Positions 8,907 to 17,269 of a stretch of 64,000 nt of DNA are shown piece after piece (within the stretch, counting starts at the first letter, position 1; each line of letters starts with the position of its first letter). A program made the position numbers and the translations under genes. The notes beneath the pieces were generated by a model, which was not told the DNA's origin, did not search any database, and was given only the letters and a program-made list of their open reading frames with translations. This DNA is from JABGQS01 sp963666505 (GTDB lineage: Bacteria > Bacillota > Clostridia > Christensenellales > SZUA-584): positions 1,116,001 to 1,180,000 of the forward strand of contig CAXXXL010000003.1 of the NCBI GenBank assembly GCA_963666505.2. Reading direction: 5' to 3'.

Positions 8907-9214
8907 TCTCCCAGCCTTGCGAACACCTGCACGTCCGGCAGTATGTTCGAGGCAAACTTATCATAATGGTATATATACCTGTCAGTATCCAGCTGCAATC
9001 CATAGTTTTTCTGAAGGTACGTTAGGTCGTCCGGGTAGCGTCCTTCAAGTGCATAGCACTGCACTACACAGCTTACAACGCTGTCTCTTACAAGTTGCGT
9101 CTGCCTGTCTGTCAGTTCTTTTTGATCAAAGCCAACAAAGATCACAACAACGATAGCTGCTATGACCAGCAGGGAAACTATTATTGAAATAAGTGACAGG
9201 TTTATCTTTTTCAT
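8903..9214 (-). CDS. Small pilin-like membrane protein
   Basis: 103 residues: one N-terminal membrane helix (about 5-28) followed by a short domain with conserved-looking LEGRYPDDLTYL. That phrase recalls the alpha/beta region of GspG/pilin proteins, where such a YP motif is common. The usual processed prepilin motif is absent, so the helix may stay uncleaved. It lies two bases after pilC and overlaps the next gene by four. Assignment rests on operon context and this partial resemblance. Confidence 0.6.
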   Translation of the reverse strand: MKKINLSLISIIVSLLVIAAIVVVIFVGFDQKELTDRQTQLVRDSVVSCVVQCYALEGRYPDDLTYLQKNYGLQLDTDRYIYHYDKFASNILPDVQVFARLGE

Positions 9215-9216
9215 AT

Positions 9217-10266
9217 CTAGCCTATCGTGTTCATTATAGTCGTTACCGGCAGTATAACCGATACAATCACTATACCGACTATGACAGACAGCACTATTAT
9301 AAGCGCAGGTTCAAGCACGGTCGTCAGCCTTGTCAACCTTGCGTCAAGTTCTTCTTCAATCTTGTCAGCGGCCTTGTCAAGCATGTCGTCCGTGTGGCCG
9401 GTACTTTCGGCGACTGCAAGGATCCTAAGCAGCAATCCAGAAAACAACCCGAGTTCGCTGAGAGAATTTTTAAGAGAATTGCCTCGGTTGATTTTTTCTG
9501 CGGCTTTTTCCGCCATGCGTTTAAGCTTGAAGTTTGACATGGTTTCCGCCGCCATTTTTACACCTGCCGCCGTTCCTATGCCGCTTCGTATAAGCATCGC
9601 AAGGTTGCGTGAGAAACGAACGCAGTCTATGTTTTTTACTATATTCCTGCGGATGGGGGAGGCAAGCTTGACAGAATCAAGAAAGTGCCTGCCCTTGTCA
9701 GACTGCCACAGTATTACAACTACAAGGATAATTGCGGCGATGACAGCCAGGAATATATAGAAATATGTGCCGATAAACGCTCCGATACCCATTAGAACTC
9801 TTGTTATGCCGGGCATCTGTCCGCCCAGTGAAGAGAGAACGTCGTTGAACATCGGCAGCACCTCGACCAGCAGCAATATTATGACGCATATCATAAGCAC
9901 AGAAAGTATTATGGGATAAGTCACGGCAGACATAACCTTCGCGGACACCTTCTCGTCCTTCTCATATGAATCTGCTATTCTTCCAAGAACCTTGGTCAGG
10001 TTACCGCTCTGTTCACCTACAGACACCATATTGATAAAGAATTCCGGCAGCAGGCCTTTTTCAGCAGCAAAAGATTCGCTCAGAGACAATCCTTCGTTTA
10101 TCCGACCGGACACCCTTTCGATTAGCTGTTTTGCTGCCTTTAGCTTTGTCTGCTCACCAATTAGCATCAGGCCTTCATAAAGCGCAAGGTCCGAATCTAT
10201 TACCAATGCAAGCTGCCGTGACAGCGATATAAGCTCGCTTGGCGGCAGTGCCTTTTGGTTTCTCAT
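9217..10266 (-). CDS. pilC: Type IV pilus/type II secretion inner-membrane platform protein
   Basis: 349 residues with two repeated T2SSF domains (about 5-130 and 205-335) and three membrane helices (about 108-132, 160-190, 318-342). Family members form the membrane platform on which the pilus ATPase acts. The typical motif GNL in VGEQSGNLTKVL and the second-domain AESTGH are present. It overlaps the pilT gene by four bases, as expected for co-translated partners. PilC/GspF proteins are often about 400 residues, so this is a compact version lacking part of the N-terminal leader. Confidence 0.88.
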   Translation of the reverse strand: MRNQKALPPSELISLSRQLALVIDSDLALYEGLMLIGEQTKLKAAKQLIERVSGRINEGLSLSESFAAEKGLLPEFFINMVSVGEQSGNLTKVLGRIADSYEKDEKVSAKVMSAVTYPIILSVLMICVIILLLVEVLPMFNDVLSSLGGQMPGITRVLMGIGAFIGTYFYIFLAVIAAIILVVVILWQSDKGRHFLDSVKLASPIRRNIVKNIDCVRFSRNLAMLIRSGIGTAAGVKMAAETMSNFKLKRMAEKAAEKINRGNSLKNSLSELGLFSGLLLRILAVAESTGHTDDMLDKAADKIEEELDARLTRLTTVLEPALIIVLSVIVGIVIVSVILPVTTIMNTIG

Positions 10267-11435
10267 GCTATTTCTCCTTTTCGCTTGATAAGTTCAAGGT
10301 ATTGTTCAAACAGCCTTATATCCTGTGCTTTGAGCTTAGCTGTTTTTTCATCTATAACTTCGTCTCGGGCATATTCGGCAAGCATGCGCTCCAGCGAATA
10401 CATGCCAAGGTCTTTCCCGGTCTGTATTATGTTCTTTATCTGATACTGCTTACCTTCACGAATAAGGTTTCTCACCGCAGGTGTAGAGAAAAGCACTTCG
10501 CAGGCGGGTATAAGCTTGTTATACTTCTGGCTGGGCAGAAGCTGCTGCGATACTATTCCCTGAAGAACAGTTGCAAGCTGAGAACGTATCTGGTTCTGAT
10601 GAGCCGTCGGGAACGAATCGAGTATCCTGTCAATAGTTTTTATTGCACCGATAGTATGCAACGTCGAGAATACAAGATGCCCGGTCTCTGCCGCCGAGAG
10701 TGCTATTGCCATCGTTTCGGCGTCACGCATTTCACCCACCATGATGACGTCAGGGTCTTCACGAAGGGCAGAGCGTAGCGCAGAAGCGAAAGAAAGGGCA
10801 TCATCACCAACTTCCCGCTGGGTGACAAGGCTCTGCTTGTGACTATGTAGATATTCAACCGGATCTTCTATAGTAAGCACATGATATCTGAAATTCTGGT
10901 TAATAACGTCAAGAAGGCTTGCCAGCGTTGTTGATTTGCCGCAGCCGGTAGCGCCGGTGAACAGAACAAGCCCACTCGAAAGCTTCGTAAAATCGAGCAA
11001 TTCTTCGGGCAGCCCAAGGGTATCAAATTCAGGTATACTTAGCGGAAGCATACGAATAGCAGCGGCATAGGAGCCGCGCTGCATGTATATGTTGCATCTG
11101 AACCTTCCAAGCCCCGCTATGGAATAAGAGAAGTCGATGACTCTGTTTTCTTTAAGATGCTCCAGTTTATCATCGTCAAGGCTCTGCATAATAATATCTT
11201 TTACGTCCTGGCTTGATAGCACACTGGTGCCGGGAACTTCCATCAGCTTGGAATTGACCCTTATCAGAGGTTGGCTGCCTGCACAGATATGCAGGTCCGT
11301 TGCATTGTATTGCTTTGTTTTCTGCAGTAAATCATTCAGTAATGTAGATCGCACTTTTTTACCGGCCCTTTTTATATATTTGTATCCATCCATATATATA
11401 AACAGTATAAAAAAAATAAAACACTTATATAGCAT
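10263..11435 (-). CDS. pilT: PilT-type secretion/retraction ATPase
   Basis: An ATPase of the PilT/GspE superfamily. The Walker A motif GATGCGKSTT lies near residue 160, the Asp box ITIEDPVEYLH and Walker B GEMRDAETM follow, then the His box STLHT. Start 11435 has AAGGA but adds a hydrophobic leader unusual for PilT. A GTG at 11354 gives VRSTLLNDLLQKTK, which matches the normal PilT start, so the true protein may be 363 residues. No separate PilB extension ATPase is present, so this one ATPase may drive both assembly and retraction, or assembly proteins are encoded elsewhere. Confidence 0.87.
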   Translation of the reverse strand: MLYKCFIFFILFIYMDGYKYIKRAGKKVRSTLLNDLLQKTKQYNATDLHICAGSQPLIRVNSKLMEVPGTSVLSSQDVKDIIMQSLDDDKLEHLKENRVIDFSYSIAGLGRFRCNIYMQRGSYAAAIRMLPLSIPEFDTLGLPEELLDFTKLSSGLVLFTGATGCGKSTTLASLLDVINQNFRYHVLTIEDPVEYLHSHKQSLVTQREVGDDALSFASALRSALREDPDVIMVGEMRDAETMAIALSAAETGHLVFSTLHTIGAIKTIDRILDSFPTAHQNQIRSQLATVLQGIVSQQLLPSQKYNKLIPACEVLFSTPAVRNLIREGKQYQIKNIIQTGKDLGMYSLERMLAEYARDEVIDEKTAKLKAQDIRLFEQYLELIKRKGEIA

Positions 11436-11456
11436 TTTATTTCCTTAATCAGGCAG

Positions 11457-11915
11457 TTATTTATAGCGTTGTTCGAGGTCTAAAAGGTATTCTTTTATGC
11501 CAAGACCGCCACGATAGGCTTTCTTTTTATAATCTTTATGTACGACACGGTGACAGGGGATTATTATTGGAAGAATGGTAGCTTTCATGGTGCTCCCGAC
11601 GGCACGCATCGCTCTTGGGTAGCCTGCCGCAAATGCAACCTGAGCATAAGACGCGGTTTCTCCGTAAGGAATCATAATAGTAGCCCTGTATACATCCTGT
11701 CTGAAAGGTGTGCCGGGTATAAACATCGGCAGGTCGAATTTTCTGCGCTGCCCTGCGAAATACTCCTTCATCTGTACTGCAAAATCCAGATTGTTTTCGG
11801 AAATAACACCGATTGGCAGTGTTTCGTCCGGGAAAAATACTCGATGTATAACTCCGCCCTCATAAAGCGCGCTGAGGCAGCCTATAGGGGTTTTGACTGT
11901 GCAAATAGATCTCAT
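11457..11915 (-). CDS. ogt: Methylated-DNA-protein-cysteine alkyltransferase, atypical hinge
   Basis: 152 residues of the Ogt/AGT family, which repair O6-alkylguanine by transferring the alkyl group to a cysteine. The acceptor C121 lies in the invariant PCHRV motif, and the recognition helix RAMRAVGS is present. The segment between them normally reads ANxxNP and contains the Asn hinge that orients the helix; here it is TMKATI, so that Asn is missing. It overlaps zupT by four bases and precedes pilT, an odd mixture of functions in one transcript. Activity is likely but not certain because of the hinge change. Confidence 0.85.
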   Translation of the reverse strand: MRSICTVKTPIGCLSALYEGGVIHRVFFPDETLPIGVISENNLDFAVQMKEYFAGQRRKFDLPMFIPGTPFRQDVYRATIMIPYGETASYAQVAFAAGYPRAMRAVGSTMKATILPIIIPCHRVVHKDYKKKAYRGGLGIKEYLLDLEQRYK

Positions 11916-12823
11916 ATGAATAACAGCAGGCTGACCGCCATTACGCCCATACCGGCAACAAGACCGTAAATAGAAAGATGGGGCTCGCCATATTCCCTTG
12001 CCGTAGGCAGCAGCTCGTCAAGCGAAATAAAAACCATGATACCTGCAACCGCCGCAAACAGAACACCGAATACGATGTGGTTCATAAAAGCAGAGAGTAC
12101 TGCAAAACCTACCAGAGCTCCCAACGGTTCTGCCAGCCCTGACATTAAAGACCATAAAAAAGCTTTTTTTCGGCTGCCTGTTGCATAATAAACAGGAACA
12201 GACACAGCTATACCTTCGGGTATATTATGTATAGCTATCGCTACTGCAATCGTAATGCCAAGCGATGCATCCTGCAGTGACGCAACAAAAGTTGCGATTC
12301 CCTCCGGGAAATTGTGTACTGCTATGGCTATAGCAGTAAAAAGGCCAAGACGCATAAGCTTATTTGAATGATGATGGTGATGGCCGCCGCTGTGCTGTAT
12401 GCTTCTTGAAACAGGTGTTTCGCACGCTCTGCCCTGCTTTGGTCGCATACCTCTGCGCATGGGATATGTATCAGCCATATCATTCATGGATTCTACCATG
12501 CGAAGTTCGTGTGGATTATCAGCAGCAGGCACAAGCTTGTCTATAAGCGCTATAACAAAAATGCCACCGAAAAATCCGGCAATGGTCACCCAGCTTCCGC
12601 TGATTTTGCCTAAAGCTCCGGTCAAGAGATTCCTCGACTCGGCAAGAATCTCGACAAATGAGACGTATATCATGACTCCCGCAGAAAACCCCAGTGCTAC
12701 CGATAAAAACCGTGTGTTTGTTCGTTTGCAGGTCCACGCAATAAGACTGCCGATACCCGTGGAAAGACCGGCAAAAAGTGTTAGCCCGAAAGCTATTAAA
12801 ACGGTATGCGTATCAAATCCCAA
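11912..12823 (-). CDS. zupT: ZIP-family divalent metal transporter
   Basis: 303 residues with about eight membrane helices. The two diagnostic metal-binding helices carry HNFPEG and HNIPEG, as in ZupT zinc/iron importers. A His-rich loop (GGHHHHHS) lies in the central cytoplasmic segment just before the first of them, as is common in the family. First gene of the overlapping minus-strand operon. Substrate is probably zinc, with iron or manganese possible. Whether metal supply is connected with pilus biogenesis or is a chance operon fusion cannot be told. Confidence 0.9.
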   Translation of the reverse strand: MGFDTHTVLIAFGLTLFAGLSTGIGSLIAWTCKRTNTRFLSVALGFSAGVMIYVSFVEILAESRNLLTGALGKISGSWVTIAGFFGGIFVIALIDKLVPAADNPHELRMVESMNDMADTYPMRRGMRPKQGRACETPVSRSIQHSGGHHHHHSNKLMRLGLFTAIAIAVHNFPEGIATFVASLQDASLGITIAVAIAIHNIPEGIAVSVPVYYATGSRKKAFLWSLMSGLAEPLGALVGFAVLSAFMNHIVFGVLFAAVAGIMVFISLDELLPTAREYGEPHLSIYGLVAGMGVMAVSLLLFI

Positions 12824-12913
12824 AATATGTTCACCTTATCTAACAATTTAGATTTATTTTAGATTTATTGTATCATCAGCAGGTATATTATTCAATATAA
12901 AAGATGCGCTATT

Positions 12914-13198
12914 CTATATATCTCTTTTCTTTAATAGTGCCGCCATAGCAAATACAATTTTGAAAGGCCGAGTATTACGGATATCCTTCAGTGCCTTAAG
13001 TTCTGTCTAGTCAAAACCAAGAAAACTTTTGTCAGGTTTATCTCCAATTCGGAGAGAAGCTTTGTCTTCTCCAAACTCCTGACCGCCTCCCGGGCAAACA
13101 AAGTGTCTGAGTATCTGCAAAGCAAAAGTTTATCATTATGTATGATAACAGCAAGGACAGAGCTTCGAATGTTTTGTCCCTTAAAAATTCGCTCATTA
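12914..13198 (-). pseudogene. Decayed NUDIX hydrolase
   Basis: Reading the minus strand from about 13180 gives IRSSVLAVIIHNDKLLLCRYSD, a typical NUDIX start (shown here only as two overlapping ideas: VLAVIIHNDKLLLC). It then shifts frame to CPGGGQEFGED, the start of the NUDIX box, and jumps directly to the C-terminal KPDKSFLGFD. The rest of the box is deleted, a TAG replaces the expected Trp codon, and LKALKDIR follows to a final TAG at 12914. One frameshift, one internal deletion and one nonsense change make this a clear relic. It occupies the place directly after rplL where rpoB often lies in Bacillota. Confidence 0.75.
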
Positions 13199-13248
13199 AA
13201 TACAGATTATATAACATATTATAAGTGCTGCGGCCTGATTGACAAATA

Positions 13249-13284
13249 AAAAAAGACCAACGGTATGAACCGAAGGTCTTTTAA
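13249..13284 (-). terminator. Terminator after rplL
   Basis: Stem AAAGACC/GGTCTTT with an inner CGGT/ACCG helix separated by a symmetric AA/AA internal loop. On the minus strand it is followed by TTTTATTT. It ends the ribosomal protein operon. Confidence 0.85.
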
Positions 13285-13298
13285 AATCTTAGATGTAG

Positions 13299-13676
13299 TT
13301 ATTTAAGCTCAGCTGTAGCTCCAACTTCTTTAAGAGCAGCAACTGCAGCTTCGGCAGCGTCTTTTTCAAGACCTTCCTTAACAGTGCTAGGGGCGCCGTC
13401 AACAACTTCCTTAGCTTCCTTGAGTCCAAGACCAGTAAGCTCACGAACAGCCTTGATGACCTTAATTTTTTCCTGACCAACTTCTTTGAGAACTACGTCA
13501 AATTCTGTCTGCTCTTCAGCAGCAGCCGCAGCTCCGCCGGCAGCAGGCCCAGCAGCAGCAACAGCTACAGGTGCTGCTGCGCTAACGCCAAACTTCTCTT
13601 CAATCTCTTTGATGAGCTCAGAAAGCTCAAGTACACTCATTTTTTCAATTGCTTCTAAAATAGCTTTGTTATCCAT
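13299..13676 (-). CDS. rplL: 50S ribosomal protein L7/L12
   Basis: 125 residues: N-terminal dimerisation helices, an Ala/Gly-rich hinge (about 37-55), and the C-terminal domain that contacts translation factors (EKIKVIKAVRELTGLGLKEA). Length and composition are normal. AGGAGG-type site before ATG 13676. Last gene of the operon. Confidence 0.98.
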   Translation of the reverse strand: MDNKAILEAIEKMSVLELSELIKEIEEKFGVSAAAPVAVAAAGPAAGGAAAAAEEQTEFDVVLKEVGQEKIKVIKAVRELTGLGLKEAKEVVDGAPSTVKEGLEKDAAEAAVAALKEVGATAELK

Positions 13677-13732
13677 TTATTTTTCCTCCAATAATTTAAA
13701 ATTTTTATTCCCGTGTTCCGTTTGGGACAGGG

Positions 13733-14260
13733 TTAGGCTTCTTTTTGTTCTCTTACCGCATTAAGTGCGTAACCAAGCTTGCAGATTATGCCGGAAAGAC
13801 TGCGTGCAAATCCGGTAATCGGAGCATTCAGTGTTCCTGCCAGCATTCCGAGCAGTTGCTCTCTTGAAGGCAGTTCAGCCAAATTCTGGATCTCTTCAAG
13901 ACCGATAATCCGTCCGTCCAGAACACCGGCTTTTATTTCGGTCTTCTTAAGCTTCTTTGTATACTCGACCAATACTTTTGCAGGTCCGACAGGATCGTCA
14001 AAACCAAATGCAACAGCTGTAGGACCGATCAGATATTCATCCAGACCTTCAAGCTCAAGCATATCTGCTGCACGCCTTAGCATAGAGTTCTTTAGTACCT
14101 TATACTCAACGCCGGCTTCACGGAAATTATTCCTCAGCTCGGTAACTTCGGCAACAGTCAGTCCACGATAGTCATAGAAAACTATGCCTTGCGCATTTTC
14201 CATTTTCTCTTTGATGTCTAAAACAATCTGCTTCTTTACTTCAATTGCCTTTTCTCCCAA
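13733..14260 (-). CDS. rplJ: 50S ribosomal protein L10
   Basis: 175 residues, the stalk base that binds L7/L12 and 23S rRNA. Starts with TTG at 14260, supported by GGGAGGTG about eight bases upstream; no ATG fits. The protein reads GEKAIEVKKQ from there, as in other Bacillota L10 proteins. A leader RNA precedes it. Confidence 0.97.
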   Translation of the reverse strand: MGEKAIEVKKQIVLDIKEKMENAQGIVFYDYRGLTVAEVTELRNNFREAGVEYKVLKNSMLRRAADMLELEGLDEYLIGPTAVAFGFDDPVGPAKVLVEYTKKLKKTEIKAGVLDGRIIGLEEIQNLAELPSREQLLGMLAGTLNAPITGFARSLSGIICKLGYALNAVREQKEA

Positions 14261-14284
14261 TCGTTACACCTCCCTCTTGTGTTT

Positions 14285-14440
14285 GATATAATCAAAAACC
14301 CTTTTTGCACCTAGAAAGCGGCACAAAAAGGGTATCTTCTCGTTGCAACTCTCCTCGACAGGCTGTTTTAAGCCGGGAATCCGGCGCCTGTTGTCTTCGG
14401 GCAGTTAAGGATTATTTAATTCGCATTATTCTATCAGCAG
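14285..14440 (-). ncRNA. L10 leader RNA with transcription attenuator
   Basis: The 200-base gap before rplJ holds the L10 leader. The minus strand contains CCGAAGACAACAGGCG and CCTGTCGAGGAGAG, the two paired halves of the L10(L12)4-binding element. Further down, CCCTTTTTGTGCC pairs fully with GGTGCAAAAAGGG (14292-14330) and is followed by TTTTTG, a good intrinsic terminator. Family knowledge says excess L10-L12 complex binds this leader and reduces rplJ-rplL expression. The terminator makes a transcriptional route likely here. Confidence 0.85.
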
Positions 14441-14462
14441 TTGATAGAATTGTCAAGCGGGC

Positions 14463-15158
14463 TTAGCCTATAAACTTTGAACCGTTTATTTTGATACCGG
14501 GGCCCATTGTTGATGAAAGCACAACGCTTCTCAGATAAGTACCCTTTGAAGCAGACGGCTTAGCCTTGATGATCGCTTCCATAAGCGCCTGAAGGTTGTC
14601 CATCAGCTTTTCTTTGCCAAAGCTCTTCTTGCCTATTACAACATGGATAATAGCAGATTTATCAACTCGGTATTCAACCTTACCTGCTTTGATATCCGTG
14701 ACCGCTTTTGCAACATCTTTTGTAACAGTGCCCGACTTCGGATTAGGCATAAGGCCTTTTGGTCCAAGCACACGGCCGATCTTTCCGACAACGCCCATCA
14801 TATCCGGCGCTGCAACACAGACGTCAAACTCAAACCAGTTTTCTTTCTGTATCTTCTCTACGAACTCTTCACCGCCGACATAATCGGCGCCTGCTTCTTT
14901 AGCTTCCTTTTCGCTGTCTCCCTTTGCAAAGACGAGAACACGAACGCTCTTACCGGTTCCGTGGGGGAGAACAATAGCTCCTCTAACCTGCTGGTCAGCA
15001 TGACGTGGGTCAACACCCAAACGCACAGAAGCTTCAATTGTCTCGTCAAAGTTTGCTTTTGCTGTATCAACAACAAGCGCACATGCTTCATCCGGGTCAT
15101 ACATCTTAGCTTTGTCAAACGCTTTTACGCTGTCCTGATATTTCTTTCCTCTTTTCAT
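14463..15158 (-). CDS. rplA: 50S ribosomal protein L1
   Basis: 231 residues, normal length. Contains the L1 core with PRHADQQVRG and GPKGLMPNPKSGTVT. AGGAGG precedes ATG 15158. Binds the mobile 23S rRNA stalk near the E site; in many bacteria it also represses its own mRNA. Confidence 0.98.
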   Translation of the reverse strand: MKRGKKYQDSVKAFDKAKMYDPDEACALVVDTAKANFDETIEASVRLGVDPRHADQQVRGAIVLPHGTGKSVRVLVFAKGDSEKEAKEAGADYVGGEEFVEKIQKENWFEFDVCVAAPDMMGVVGKIGRVLGPKGLMPNPKSGTVTKDVAKAVTDIKAGKVEYRVDKSAIIHVVIGKKSFGKEKLMDNLQALMEAIIKAKPSASKGTYLRSVVLSSTMGPGIKINGSKFIG

Positions 15159-15200
15159 TGCACCCTCCTTGTGGTATAGCGACCAATAACTGGTCTCCCA

Positions 15201-15626
15201 CTAATCTACGACTGTTACGCCCATGCTTCTTGCAGTTCCTGCAATCATGCTTATGGCCGCTTCGTCGCTTGCAGCGTTAAGGTCCGGCTTCTTTATATCC
15301 GCGATTTCTTTAAGCTGCGCTCTTGTGATAGTACCGACTTTGTTGACATTCGGTTCACCGCTGCCTTTTTCAAGGTTGATAGCCTTTTTGATTAGAACCG
15401 GCGCCGGCGGTGTCTTCATAATGAACGAGAACGTTCTGTCTGCATACACCGTGATCACAACAGGGATGATGTATCCTGCCTGTTTCGCTGTTTTTTCGTT
15501 GAACTCCTTACAAAAGCCCATTATGTTGACACCGTGCTGACCAAGAGCCGGGCCTACAGGCGGGGCAGGAGTTGCTTTTCCTGCAGGTATCTGCAGTTTA
15601 ATGTAACCTGATATTTTTTTTGCCAT
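15201..15626 (-). CDS. rplK: 50S ribosomal protein L11
   Basis: 141 residues, full length. Contains the N-terminal KLQIPAGKATPAPPVGPALG, which contacts translation factors and thiopeptide antibiotics, and the C-terminal rRNA-binding domain (GTARSMGVTV). Good AGGAGGT before ATG 15626. Confidence 0.98.
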   Translation of the reverse strand: MAKKISGYIKLQIPAGKATPAPPVGPALGQHGVNIMGFCKEFNEKTAKQAGYIIPVVITVYADRTFSFIMKTPPAPVLIKKAINLEKGSGEPNVNKVGTITRAQLKEIADIKKPDLNAASDEAAISMIAGTARSMGVTVVD

Positions 15627-15722
15627 AGTTACACCTCCTAAATACTTTTAATGTGGTACAAATGGAATTATCTCCGAACTTGGCGGCTGATTCCTCCCAC
15701 TTGTTAAAAGAGGAGATCCTCT

Positions 15723-16361
15723 TTATAAACGTTTTATCTGCACAAAGTCGAGATCTACTACGGTGTCTCTGCCAAACATGGACACGACGACCTTGACCTT
15801 CTGCTTCTCGGGCTGTACTTCCTTAATAACACCTATGAAACTCTCAAGCGGCCCCGACGTTACCATAACGTTGTCACCGATCTCGATATCGAGTTTAATC
15901 TGTACGTCTTCGATACCCATTGTCCTCACTTCTTTATCGGTAAGGGGGATGGGTTTTGAACCGGGGCCGACAAATCCTGTAACGCCCCTGGTATTTCTGA
16001 CGACATACCACGTTTCATCGTCAAGTATCATCTTAACCATGACGTAACCGGGGTACATCTTTTTCATAACGTGTTTTTTCTTGCCGTTTTTAACTTCGAT
16101 AGTCTCATCCATAGGAACCTTGACTTCAAGAATAACATCTTCAAAGCCGCGGTTTACTATAGCCTTCTCAAGATTCACCTTAACCTTGTTTTCGTAACCG
16201 GAATAGGTATGGATAACATACCAGCGAGGCGTGTCTGTCTTTTCCTGCTTTATAAACACACCATGCGGCTCGGAAGTTTTTTTCTCGTCAGACTCTTCTA
16301 TTTGATTTTCAACGACTTCTGGTGATTCTACTACTTCACCTGTCTTTTTTTCTTCAGACAT
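15723..16361 (-). CDS. nusG: Transcription termination/antitermination factor NusG
   Basis: About 212 residues: an NGN domain (WYVIHTYSGYENKV through GFVGPGSKP) and a KOW domain (IGDNVMVTSGPLESFIG). About 45 acidic residues precede the NGN domain, so it is longer than the usual 175-180. ATG 16361 (MSEEKK) is chosen; a TTG at 16382 is also possible. Acts with RNA polymerase in pausing and antitermination. Confidence 0.96.
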   Translation of the reverse strand: MSEEKKTGEVVESPEVVENQIEESDEKKTSEPHGVFIKQEKTDTPRWYVIHTYSGYENKVKVNLEKAIVNRGFEDVILEVKVPMDETIEVKNGKKKHVMKKMYPGYVMVKMILDDETWYVVRNTRGVTGFVGPGSKPIPLTDKEVRTMGIEDVQIKLDIEIGDNVMVTSGPLESFIGVIKEVQPEKQKVKVVVSMFGRDTVVDLDFVQIKRL

Positions 16362-16394
16362 ACCAATCAGCTCCGGCAACAAACCGAAGTCTCC

Positions 16395-16667
16395 TTATCT
16401 ATTGATTAACAAGTTGAATAACGATGTCAGGCCAATATCAATAAGACCTGTGAACACAGCCATTACAAGTATAAAAGCTATAACTGCGCCTGCATATTTA
16501 AGCAGAGTCTTCCATGTCGGCCAGGTAACCTTCTTAAGCTCGGAAATAATATCCTTAAAAAACCTAGCCGGGCTCTTGCGCTTTTTTTTGTTGGCCTTTT
16601 TGGCAGCTTTCTTTTGCTGTTCAAGCTTTTCTTTTCTATCGTTTCCAAGCAGTTTGGTTTTTGCCAT
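16395..16667 (-). CDS. secE: Preprotein translocase subunit SecE
   Basis: 90 residues: a lysine-rich N-terminus, the conserved amphipathic ELKKVTWPTW segment, and one membrane helix (about 58-85). Starts with MAKTKLL at 16667, with AGGA ten bases upstream; a GTG three codons earlier is less likely. Stabilises SecY in the export channel. Confidence 0.96.
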   Translation of the reverse strand: MAKTKLLGNDRKEKLEQQKKAAKKANKKKRKSPARFFKDIISELKKVTWPTWKTLLKYAGAVIAFILVMAVFTGLIDIGLTSLFNLLINR

Positions 16668-16718
16668 AAGTTTCACATCCTAATTCAAAATAAAATATAC
16701 GTATTCCTTGCAGGGATA

Positions 16719-16868
16719 CTACTTCGTTTCCTTATGCAAAGTGTGCTTTTTACAGAAACGGCAGTACTTTTTCATCTCAAGCCTGTCGGGGTCGTTCTTC
16801 TTGTTTTTCATCATGTCATAATTTCTCTGCTTACAGTCGGTGCAAGCAAGTGTAATTTTAGTACGCAT
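16719..16868 (-). CDS. rpmG: 50S ribosomal protein L33, zinc-binding form
   Basis: 49 residues from ATG 16868 (MRTKITLACTDC), preceded by GGAGG at a spacing of about ten. Two CxxC pairs (CTDC, CRFC) make this the zinc-binding (C+) form. First gene of the rpmG-secE-nusG-rplK-rplA-rplJ-rplL series. Confidence 0.96.
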   Translation of the reverse strand: MRTKITLACTDCKQRNYDMMKNKKNDPDRLEMKKYCRFCKKHTLHKETK

Positions 16869-16944
16869 CGCTATCGTGCCTCCATAATTATCTATCGGCA
16901 ATCTAAAAAAGGCCTCTTAAGCCATATTTTCGAGCACCTTTGAT

Positions 16945-16973
16945 AATCTATCACAAACGCATACCAATGTCAA
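16945..16973 (-). promoter_or_regulatory. Promoter of the rpmG-secE-nusG operon
   Basis: On the minus strand: TTGACA (16973-16968), a 17-base spacer, and TAGATT (16950-16945), about 80 bases before rpmG. The stretch from here to 17200 is AT-rich and shows no gene. Confidence 0.7.
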
Positions 16974-17201
16974 TGATAAAAAAGACTAATTAAATAATTT
17001 TCTTCCTTATATATATAAAAAAGAATTTATATTAAAAATCTAAAAGTTTTTGTAAAAATAAACAATAAACACTAACAAAAGTGGGTTAATAACATAAAAG
17101 GAAATAGCCCAATGAAAAATACAAAAATGGAAAATAATACATAACAGCATATATAAATCATGAATTTTTATGTTTTTCTGCTTATTTTTTATAAAAAACA
17201 G

Positions 17202-17230
17202 TTGACTTATTATATAACTAGTAATAAAAT
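17202..17230 (+). promoter_or_regulatory. Promoter of the riboswitch-controlled surface protein
   Basis: TTGACT (17202-17207), exactly 17 bases, TAAAAT (17225-17230). A transcript starting about 17237 would carry both riboswitches before the coding region, a leader of about 350 bases. Confidence 0.65.
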
Positions 17231-17269
17231 GTAATTAGAAAATTACACTAATATTTATAGCTTATTTAT

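Noticed and set aside
13289..13480. Leu/Lys-rich frame inside rplL
   Set aside because: A shadow of the low-complexity rplL coding sequence.
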